Assembly: GCA_965195225.1 (NCBI GenBank)
Contig: CBDAFL010000182.1
Coordinates: forward strand, 1 to 64,000
Length of the DNA: 64,000 bases
Direction of reading: 5' to 3'
DNA from: JAHIKV01 sp965195225
GTDB taxonomy: Bacteria; Planctomycetota; Planctomycetia; Pirellulales; Thermoguttaceae
The notes beneath the pieces were generated by a model. It ran no database searches, was not told where the DNA came from, and worked only from the letters and a program-made list of their open reading frames with translations. Of this stretch, positions 1 through 6,591 are shown piece by piece; position 1 is the first letter of the stretch, and each line of letters starts with the position of its first letter. The position numbers were made by a program, and so were the translations under genes.

Positions 1-1
1 C

Positions 2-346
2 TGGCACATTCAGCGGATGACGCTGCGTCTGGATGGATTCGCGTCGGTGCATGGGCCGTATGCGGGCGGCGAGATGGTTACCAAGCCGCTGAAGTTCAAG
101 GGCAAGCAGCTCGATATCAACTATTCCACCTCAGCCGCCGGGAGCGTGCGGGTCGAAATTCAAGACGCCGACGGCAAACCGATCCCCGGTTTTGCTCTGG
201 AAGATTGCCCGGAAATCATCGGCGACCAGATCGAGCGGACGGTAAGCTGGAAGCAGGGTTCGGACCTAAGCGCGCTTGCGGGCAAGCCGGTCCGCTTGCG
301 TTTCGTCCTCAAGGACGCCGATTTATACTCGCTCCGATTTCAGTGA
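2..346 (+). CDS. C-terminal end of an exported-type protein, cut by the window edge
   Basis: The reading frame is open from the first full codon of the window (W-H-I-Q-R precedes the first Met at 17), so this is the tail of a longer gene and not a 109-residue protein. The visible part is a beta-rich domain ending DADLYSLRFQ. In planctomycetes this kind of tail closes large secreted proteins that resemble glycosyl hydrolases or BNR-repeat proteins. That assignment rests on general resemblance only; no catalytic motif lies inside the window. The 238 bases after the stop hold no convincing gene. Confidence 0.6.
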   Translation, partial: WHIQRMTLRLDGFASVHGPYAGGEMVTKPLKFKGKQLDINYSTSAAGSVRVEIQDADGKPIPGFALEDCPEIIGDQIERTVSWKQGSDLSALAGKPVRLRFVLKDADLYSLRFQ

Positions 347-584
347 GCAACACCGGATCGCGCCGCCTGGGCAACCGCAAGGACGGCATGACGATCGACG
401 GAAAGGCGTTCTGACCGATGGAAACTGGGGCTGACGGTGGCACATTTTTTGGGGAGTCGAAACGGGGAGGCTTTTCGTCCGCGATCGGGACCAACTTGTC
501 GCCTTCGGCCAAGGCGAACAACGGCAACGCGGCCTTTCCCAACACCCGCTAAACGGCCGCCCGTTCTTCTCTATCGCGTCGCGG

Positions 585-1874
585 CTACTTGAAATGGTAT
601 CCCAAGACGCGCCATCTATTGTCGCCGTTGAGCATCATCGTGACCATCTCGACGGCCGAAGGTTTGTTCTTAAAGGAGGTGGCGTATTGGATGACCACGT
701 ACTGACCGTCCGGCGCGTCTGGAATGGAACGGGTGTACTTCTTGGATGAAAGCCGCCTCGACGTGACCTTACCCAGCGGCTTTCGGGTGTCGGCGAGCGA
801 TTTGATGAAGTCTCTCCGGGCAATGATGACGTTCAGCCGCTCGGAGGCGGTTTCCCAGCCGCGCGAGTATTGCTGCCGATCGACCAGTTCGAGCCAATCC
901 TCGGCCGCTTCGAGGGCTTTCCGCTCGGCTTCGGCGATTTTTTCGCCGGTGCGGACGGCCGCCCGCCGCGCGGGTGTTTCCGTGGTTGGCTTATTGTTGA
1001 AGATCGGTTTGAGCAAGAGCGTCGTCGGTGTGCCAGCCGGGGGTAGGTGCTCCTTGAACGCCTCGAACGACCGCGCCTCGACCGCCGAATCACTTTCGAT
1101 CGGCAGATCGAGCATCGCTTCAGGCATGTTCGCCAGACAGATCATCGCGCCGTCATTGGCTTGATAGTACTCCTGACCGGTCTTGTAGTTTTTCCTGAAG
1201 TAACTACCGGCGAAAACCCAGTTGACGTCCAACTCCTTCTTCGTTTTGATATCGCGTATCCAGTGCTGGGCGGGGGCCGACTGGACTTTTCCCTTACTAT
1301 CTTTCCAGCGGACCTCGATGGCTATTTCCATGCCCGTGGGAGATGCAAACCTCGGCTGGAACCGTACGGGTTGACCCGGCTCGGCGCCAATCCTCAATAA
1401 TCCGACGTGAACTAGAGAAGGAGGAACGTTGACCGAGATCACCGACTCATACGCTCTCATGGTGTGTGAGGCGAAATACTCCAACAGCATGTCAGCTTCG
1501 CAAACCTCGCCGAGCAAGACGACCTGCTTGTTCTTTATGTCGATCCAGACCGGCTGGTCTTGGGACAACGGGGTGAGCTGGCTGGGATTATCGACCAACG
1601 GTGGGCCAAGATCCCGCGGCTTTGCTCCCGCCTCGACCGCTGCTTCCGTCACCAGCGTCTCCGGTTCGGCCGGAGTTTTCGGCGGATTTTCGATATCCGG
1701 TTCCGGTCGAGATTCGGCGGCCGGATCGGCGGTGGAATCCGTCTGCTTCCGCAACGGCTCCTTCTGGTCATGCTTGGTTTCGGCCGACGGACATCCGCAT
1801 AGCACGATGGCGATCGCAAGCACCCAAACGCCCGTAAGAACGCTCTGCCCCCTGGCAACGGTCGACATCTTCAT
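585..1874 (-). CDS. Predicted lipoprotein of unknown function
   Basis: A 429-residue protein. It begins with a short basic stretch, a hydrophobic segment and a lipobox-like IVLCGC with cysteines near residues 27-29, so it is probably anchored to a membrane after signal peptidase II cleavage. A Pro/Glu/Thr-rich linker follows (about residues 30-95), then a globular region with no recognised motif, and a C-terminal part of roughly 100 residues that looks like a small alpha+beta domain. A purine-rich GGAAAGG lies upstream of the ATG; a second Met at codon 3 is an alternative start. It is divergent from the HtrA-like gene, and the 250 bases between them probably hold both promoters. No function is proposed. 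Confidence 0.7.
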   Translation of the reverse strand: MKMSTVARGQSVLTGVWVLAIAIVLCGCPSAETKHDQKEPLRKQTDSTADPAAESRPEPDIENPPKTPAEPETLVTEAAVEAGAKPRDLGPPLVDNPSQLTPLSQDQPVWIDIKNKQVVLLGEVCEADMLLEYFASHTMRAYESVISVNVPPSLVHVGLLRIGAEPGQPVRFQPRFASPTGMEIAIEVRWKDSKGKVQSAPAQHWIRDIKTKKELDVNWVFAGSYFRKNYKTGQEYYQANDGAMICLANMPEAMLDLPIESDSAVEARSFEAFKEHLPPAGTPTTLLLKPIFNNKPTTETPARRAAVRTGEKIAEAERKALEAAEDWLELVDRQQYSRGWETASERLNVIIARRDFIKSLADTRKPLGKVTSRRLSSKKYTRSIPDAPDGQYVVIQYATSFKNKPSAVEMVTMMLNGDNRWRVLGYHFK

Positions 1875-2121
1875 GATTCTGACCTTTCCGAGTTAGAGAA
1901 GAAGTATCTGCTCCGCTCATTCTAATCGTGTACTGTAAAACGGCAAGACGGCTTTGTCCTCGGATTCCGAACTCAGGCACGTTAGATGGCGTACTTGCAT
2001 TTACCCAAAAAGTCTGCAAGACTTAACTGTTTACGGCAACTTACCTAGAAGCCCGAGCGCGTATGCTTGCGGGCGACTGGCCACACCCCCTTCTACCCCC
2101 CTTACGCTGGGACTGCCTTCC

Positions 2122-4185
2122 ATGAATCGCCGATCATCATTACGGTTGAAGAAAACAAATCGGTTTTTCGTCGCGGTATTGCTCGGAGCCTCGTTGGTAT
2201 ATTGCGGAGCCTTGTCGGCGGCAGACGATGCGGCAAGTCGAGTGCAAATCGAGCCGGCCATCCAGAAAGTCTATCCGGCACTGGTCCGTATATACGTTGT
2301 ATCGGAGAAACCCAGCGGCGGGCGGATGCAGCGGCAACAGGCGTCCGGCAGCGGAGCCATCATCTCCTCCGACGGATACATCGTCACCAATCACCACGTG
2401 GCCGGCAACGCCGTGCGGATCACCTGCACGCTGGCCGACGGCGAGGAGGTCGAAGCCGACCTGATCGGCACCGATCCGCTGAGCGATCTGGCCGTGTTGA
2501 AGCTGAAGCTCGACACGCGCAAGAACCCCGAACGGCCGCTGGCCGCTGCCGCCTGGGGCGATTCGAGCAAACTGAAGGTAGGCGACGTGGTGCTGGCGAT
2601 GGGTAGCCCGATGGCCGTTTCCCAGTCGGTCACCCGCGGCATCGTCAGCAACGTGCAGATGATTATGCCCAAGGCGATGAAGGGATCTTTCCGCCTGGAC
2701 GGCGAGGACGTGGGCCAAATCGTCCGCTGGATCGGACACGACGCCGTGATCTTTGGCGGCAACAGCGGCGGTCCACTGGTTAATCTGGCGGGCGAGATCA
2801 TCGGCATCAACGAGATCGGCCTCGGCTCGCTCGGCGGCGCAATACCCAGCAATTTGGCAAAGGACGTCGTCGATCAACTGATCCGTCAAGGGCATGTCAC
2901 CCGCAGTTGGATCGGCATCGAGTTCCAGCCCCGGCTGAAAAGCGGAAAAAGCGGGCGGGGCGCGTTGGTCTCGGGAGTGGTCGAGGATTCGCCGGCCGAG
3001 AAGGCCGGAATCCACGCCGGAGACGTTGTCGTCCGTTATCGCGGCCAACCGGTCGACGCCGAGTTGCCCGAACACCTTCCGCTGCTGAATCAGCTTGTAT
3101 TCGCCACTCCGGTAGGCGAGACCGTCGAGGTCGTCTATCTCCGCGACGGGGAGCAGCACGTGGCCCGGGCAACGACCGAATCGCTCCAACGCGCACTGGG
3201 CGATCCGCGGGAACTGAAGCCGTGGGGTATCGCGGTCCGCGACATCACGCGGATGATGGCCCTGGAGCGCCACCGCAAGGACACCCACGGCGTGTTGGTC
3301 CACTCGGTGCGCGGCGGAGGCGGGGCCGCCACCGCCAAACTACCCATCAAACCCGAAGACATTATTCTCCAGGTGGACGGGAAACCCGTGGACCACGTCG
3401 CCGCGCTGGAGCGAATTACCGCCGAACTGATCGAGGGGAAAGAGAAGCGCGTGCCGGTGCTGGTGCAAATCGAACGCGGCACGAAACAGCTTCTGACGGT
3501 CGTCAAGATTGGCGAGGAAGAGAACCGCAACCGCCCGGCCTCGGCCAGCAAGCCCTGGTCGAGTATCGACGTGCAGGTGTTGACCTCCGATCTGGCCGAC
3601 GCGCTGAAGATGTCGGGCCGGCGCGGCGTTCGGGTAACCGACGTTTTCAAGGGCCAGGCGGCCGATAAGGCCGGCGTCGAGGTCGGCGATGTCATCGTCT
3701 CCGTCAACGGAAAGAAAGTCAAAGCCTCGCAGCCCGGCGACCAGAAAGTGTTTGACGCGATGATCCGCCGGCTCCGGGTAGGCGGCAAGGCCACGCTGAA
3801 GATCGTCCGCGACGGCAAACCGCTCGAACTGGAAATGGCCTTGGAGGCCGCTCCGGCCGGCGAGAGGGACGTGAAGAGCATGAAGGACGCCGATTTCGAG
3901 TTTGCCGCCCGCGAGTTGACCTACGCCGATCGGCTGAAGCGGCGGATTCCCGACGATTTGCAGGGAGTATTGTTGCAAAAGGTCGAAAACGGTGGTTGGG
4001 CCTCGCTGGGCGGACTGCGCGGCGGAGACTTCGTTATCAACGTCGATGGCAAGCCTACTCCGACCGTCGCCGAGTTGAAGTCGGTGCTCGAAGGTATCCG
4101 CAAGGAGAAACCACGTCGGGTGGTCTTCTTCGTCCGCCGCGGAATACACACCCTGTTCCGCGAAATCGAGCCGGATTACCGGTAA
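2122..4185 (+). CDS. HtrA/Deg-like serine protease with four PDZ domains
   Basis: Exported trypsin-fold protease of 687 residues. The start at 2122 is chosen because a signal peptide follows directly (basic MNRRSSLRLKK, a hydrophobic stretch, then SAADDA); the frame is open further upstream but without such a signal. The catalytic triad is intact: His92 in TNHHVAG, Asp122 in SDLAVLKL and Ser215 in GGNSGGP. Four PDZ-like modules follow, beginning near WIGIEF, WGIAV, DVQVL and QGVLL, each with a GD(V/I/F)(V/I) turn. Usual HtrA proteins have one or two PDZ domains. The expected role is periplasmic quality control or regulated proteolysis. The next gene in the same direction encodes a trypsin-fold protein without the triad, so the two may work together. 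Confidence 0.88.
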   Translation: MNRRSSLRLKKTNRFFVAVLLGASLVYCGALSAADDAASRVQIEPAIQKVYPALVRIYVVSEKPSGGRMQRQQASGSGAIISSDGYIVTNHHVAGNAVRITCTLADGEEVEADLIGTDPLSDLAVLKLKLDTRKNPERPLAAAAWGDSSKLKVGDVVLAMGSPMAVSQSVTRGIVSNVQMIMPKAMKGSFRLDGEDVGQIVRWIGHDAVIFGGNSGGPLVNLAGEIIGINEIGLGSLGGAIPSNLAKDVVDQLIRQGHVTRSWIGIEFQPRLKSGKSGRGALVSGVVEDSPAEKAGIHAGDVVVRYRGQPVDAELPEHLPLLNQLVFATPVGETVEVVYLRDGEQHVARATTESLQRALGDPRELKPWGIAVRDITRMMALERHRKDTHGVLVHSVRGGGGAATAKLPIKPEDIILQVDGKPVDHVAALERITAELIEGKEKRVPVLVQIERGTKQLLTVVKIGEEENRNRPASASKPWSSIDVQVLTSDLADALKMSGRRGVRVTDVFKGQAADKAGVEVGDVIVSVNGKKVKASQPGDQKVFDAMIRRLRVGGKATLKIVRDGKPLELEMALEAAPAGERDVKSMKDADFEFAARELTYADRLKRRIPDDLQGVLLQKVENGGWASLGGLRGGDFVINVDGKPTPTVAELKSVLEGIRKEKPRRVVFFVRRGIHTLFREIEPDYR

Positions 4186-4203
4186 CGTACAAGGCTGTAG
4201 GCT

Positions 4204-4288
4204 GTAGGGTGGGACAAGCGCAGCGCAGTCCCACCAAGAGGGGAAAAGGAAATCGCGGTGGGACCGCGCTGCGCTTGTCCCACCCTAC
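4204..4288. repeat. Palindromic intergenic repeat, GTAGGGTGGG family
   Basis: Inverted repeat: GTAGGGTGGGACAAGCGCAG is mirrored at the other end by GCGCTTGTCCCACCCTAC, with about 20 bases in the loop. A second copy lies at 45728-45808, inside a coding sequence. The copy here lies between two genes in the same direction and could form a hairpin in the message. Confidence 0.85.
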
Positions 4289-4325
4289 ACGATCTCGTTA
4301 CAACCCATCCAAAGGAAAACGTATC

Positions 4326-5165
4326 ATGTTCAAGACAATACTGATAGCGTGCCTGTGTGTCTGTTTGACGGCCGGAACGCTACTGGCCCAGGACGAAGTC
4401 GCCGCGGCGCGGAAGACGCTGCAAACCTACAAAAAGGGCGTTATCACCCTCTCCGCCGTGTTGAAGTTCGAGGTCCGGGGCGTCGGTGTTTCCGTCCCTA
4501 GCCAGGAGCGCAAGACCCAGTGCATCGCGGTGATCATTGATCCCGGCGGATTGGCGGTGACGTCGTTGACAAACCTCAATCCACAGGCGAAGATCCGCCG
4601 AGGTAGCGGAGGCGCGATGCGGAACCTGGAACTGGACAGCCAGGTGCAGGAGGTCAAGTATCGGCTGGCCGACGGCACGGAAGTGCCCGCCCGAGTGGTG
4701 CTCGAGGACGAAGACCTTGATCTGGCTTTTCTCGCGCCGCTCGATCCGCTGGACGAGCAGACCCAAGAGAAGATCGCGGCCATCCCGCTCGACGACGCGG
4801 TCTCGCCGGCCGAGGCGCTCGACGCGACGGTCTTGATCGCCCGCGCCAACGACGATCTGAATTACGTTCCCACGATCCGGTTGGGCAGAATCGTGGCCAC
4901 GATTTCCCAGCCGAGGACGTGCTATCTGAACAGCCTTGGCACGTTGGGCGCGCCGGTGTTCGACCGAGAGGGTAAATTGCTCGGCATTGTCTGCCGATGC
5001 GTGAAATCCGAGGGCGGCTCGACGAGCGTGCTCCGTATGCAAGCCACGCCCAAGCATCTGATTTTGCCCGCCGCCGACGTGGCCCGGCTCGTGCCCCAGG
5101 CCAAGGAGGAAATCGGCAAGGACACCGAGGACGAGAAAACCTCTGAGGAGGTCGAGGAGGAATAG
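4326..5165 (+). CDS. Exported trypsin-fold protein lacking the catalytic triad
   Basis: A protein of 279 residues with a clear signal peptide (MFKTILIACLCVCLTAG... ending LLAQ). The fold can be followed by comparison with the preceding protease. The segment that should carry the catalytic His reads IIDPGGLAVTSLTNL, with no His. The Asp region survives as DLDLAFLAPL. The segment that should read GNSGGP is LGTLGAPVFDREG, with Leu in place of Ser. It should therefore be proteolytically inactive, perhaps a binding or regulatory partner of the HtrA-like protease 140 bases upstream. The C-terminus is very acidic and Lys/Glu rich. The start at 4326 is set by the signal peptide. Confidence 0.75.
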   Translation: MFKTILIACLCVCLTAGTLLAQDEVAAARKTLQTYKKGVITLSAVLKFEVRGVGVSVPSQERKTQCIAVIIDPGGLAVTSLTNLNPQAKIRRGSGGAMRNLELDSQVQEVKYRLADGTEVPARVVLEDEDLDLAFLAPLDPLDEQTQEKIAAIPLDDAVSPAEALDATVLIARANDDLNYVPTIRLGRIVATISQPRTCYLNSLGTLGAPVFDREGKLLGIVCRCVKSEGGSTSVLRMQATPKHLILPAADVARLVPQAKEEIGKDTEDEKTSEEVEEE

Positions 5166-5173
5166 TCTGGATT

Positions 5174-5212
5174 ACCCATGGCACCCAGTTGTAGACTCCA
5201 TGAATAATCCGG
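5174..5212. repeat. Solitary arm of the GGGTGCCATGGG palindrome family
   Basis: ACCCATGGCACCCAGTT followed by a near-identical ATGAATAATCCGG matches the right arm and tail of the complete element at 43949-44026. Only one arm is present, so this looks like a decayed copy. Confidence 0.6.
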
Positions 5213-5244
5213 AATAGCGGCGAAGCCGGGAACGGTCCCTGATT

Positions 5245-5730
5245 ATGCGAGACTTTCATATTTGCATCGGCGGCGACGACTTGGGCTTTCACGCCTCGCA
5301 CTTCATCGTCTGGCGAAACGGCGAGTGCGAGCGGCTGCACGGGCACGGCTACCGCGTGGCCGCCGAAATTCACGGACCTTTGGACGAGGACCAGTGCGTC
5401 TTCGATTTCCGTGTCGCCCGCGACGCATTGAAAAAGATCGTCGCCGAGTTGGACCATCGAGTGTTGCTGCCCTCGCGGCACCCGAACATCGGCATTTCGA
5501 CGGAATCGGGCCAGATCGAGGTCGTTTTCGCCGGCCGGCGCTGGGTATTTCCCGAAGACGATTGTCTGCTGTTGCCTATCGCCAACACGACCACGGAACT
5601 GCTGGCCGAGTACGTCGGCGAGCGGCTGCGCGACGCCCTGAAATCTCTCGGCGGCCACACGCCCTCGATGGTGCGCGTCGAGATCGGCGAGGGGGCAGGC
5701 TGCTCGGCCGTCTGCGAGTTGTCCGCTTAA
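5245..5730 (+). CDS. 6-pyruvoyl-tetrahydropterin synthase / QueD-like protein
   Basis: A protein of 161 residues in the PTPS/QueD family (6-carboxytetrahydropterin or 6-pyruvoyltetrahydropterin synthases). Visible signatures are the first zinc-binding His pair region, HASHF, then CERLHGHGYRV, which supplies the probable catalytic Cys and two more zinc-binding His, and ELDHRVLLP further on. The family acts on dihydroneopterin triphosphate in queuosine or tetrahydropterin synthesis. Which of the two applies here cannot be told: no queC, queE or queF lies nearby. It is slightly longer than a typical QueD (about 120 residues), with a C-terminal extension ending VCELSA. Confidence 0.8.
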   Translation: MRDFHICIGGDDLGFHASHFIVWRNGECERLHGHGYRVAAEIHGPLDEDQCVFDFRVARDALKKIVAELDHRVLLPSRHPNIGISTESGQIEVVFAGRRWVFPEDDCLLLPIANTTTELLAEYVGERLRDALKSLGGHTPSMVRVEIGEGAGCSAVCELSA

Positions 5731-5734
5731 TACA

Positions 5735-5766
5735 CCTTTGTTCCCATGCGGAGCATGGGAACAAGG
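5735..5766. repeat. Hairpin of the TTGTTCCCATGC type
   Basis: CCTTTGTTCCCATGC, loop GGA, GCATGGGAACAAGG: a near-perfect 13-base-pair stem just after the PTPS-like gene. There is no T-tract, so it is a dispersed palindrome that could also help to end transcription. Confidence 0.6.
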
Positions 5767-5846
5767 TTCAGATCGTTTCGTTAAAGTCCCCTCCCTCGAA
5801 CCGCCGATAATGGCGCACAACTACTCTTGCGCCGGGAATATGCGCC

Positions 5847-6506
5847 ATGGGAACCTCCGATCTTCGTAAAGCCGCGGTTGTGTTGCAGAGCCTGTCCCGG
5901 CAGCGCGCCGCCGAACTGCTCGGCCGGCTTGGCCCGGCGCGGGCGGCGGCGGTCGGCGAAGAAATGGCCCGACTCGGACGGCTCGACCGCGATGAGCAAG
6001 CGGCCGTGGTCCGCGAGTTTACCGCCGCCGGGACCGCTCGACCAAAAGCAATCGACTCGGAAAGGCCCCAACCGTTCCAGTTTCTACACGACACGAAGCC
6101 AAAAGAGTTGGCGGACCTGCTGGCGGAGGAACGCCCTCAGTCGATCGCGCTGGTCCTTTCTTATTTGCCGGTCGATCAAGCCGCCGAAACATTGGATGCC
6201 CTGCCGACGGAGCGTCAGACCTCGGTCGTCCGTCGAATCGCCGCGATGGACCGGCCCAACCCGGAAGTCATTCGGGACGTTGAGACGGCGATCCAACGCC
6301 GACTTTCGGGCGGCGCGGGGTCTCGGACCAGCGGCGGTATTGCCAACGTCGTAAAAATGCTCAATGCGATGCGTCCGGCCGGCGAACGCCGCCTGCTGGG
6401 CGAGTTGGCCCAAGTGGACCCCGGGCTGTTCCAGGAAATCCGCCTGACGATGTTCGGTCCCGACATGGCCGCTTTGGGGCGATGCGACGCGGTCGACGCG
6501 GCGTAA
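5847..6506 (+). CDS. FliG-like protein lacking the C-terminal motor domain
   Basis: A protein of 219 residues. The N-terminal half (DLRKAAVVLQSLSRQRAAELL) resembles the FliG N-terminal domain. The middle carries the FliG M-domain signature: ELADLLAEERPQSIALVLSYLP, with EERPQ in place of the EHPQ motif. A short stretch after GGIANVVKMLNAM resembles the beginning of FliG C, but the protein stops after LTMFGPDMAALGRCD. Full FliG is about 330-350 residues and needs its charged C-terminal helix to contact MotA, so this form should not generate torque. No other flagellar genes are nearby. It could be a remnant or a FliG-derived scaffold protein. Confidence 0.65.
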   Translation: MGTSDLRKAAVVLQSLSRQRAAELLGRLGPARAAAVGEEMARLGRLDRDEQAAVVREFTAAGTARPKAIDSERPQPFQFLHDTKPKELADLLAEERPQSIALVLSYLPVDQAAETLDALPTERQTSVVRRIAAMDRPNPEVIRDVETAIQRRLSGGAGSRTSGGIANVVKMLNAMRPAGERRLLGELAQVDPGLFQEIRLTMFGPDMAALGRCDAVDAA

Positions 6507-6516
6507 TAATTTGCAC

Positions 6517-6557
6517 GTGCGAAACCGCAAGCGGCTAACCGGCCGCTGAAGCGGCCA
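6517..6557. repeat. Two short dispersed repeats in tandem
   Basis: GTGCGAAACCGCAAGCGG (6517-6534) is the same word found twice inside mutS and, reversed, before two genes near 48.5 and 50.4 kb. It is followed by the palindrome GGCCGCTGAAGCGGCC (6541-6556), which also occurs at 19904-19972. Confidence 0.7.
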
Positions 6558-6591
6558 GCCCTCCTTCCCACTTCTTACATTCGTTGTTAGC

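Noticed and set aside
2140..3303. A 387-codon open frame opposite the HtrA-like gene
   Set aside because: Shadow frame; the plus strand encodes the catalytic triad and PDZ domains.
4204..4288. The palindromes as simple rho-independent terminators
   Set aside because: Most lack a T-tract, some lie inside genes or between divergent genes, and they recur as families, so a repeat element is the better description.
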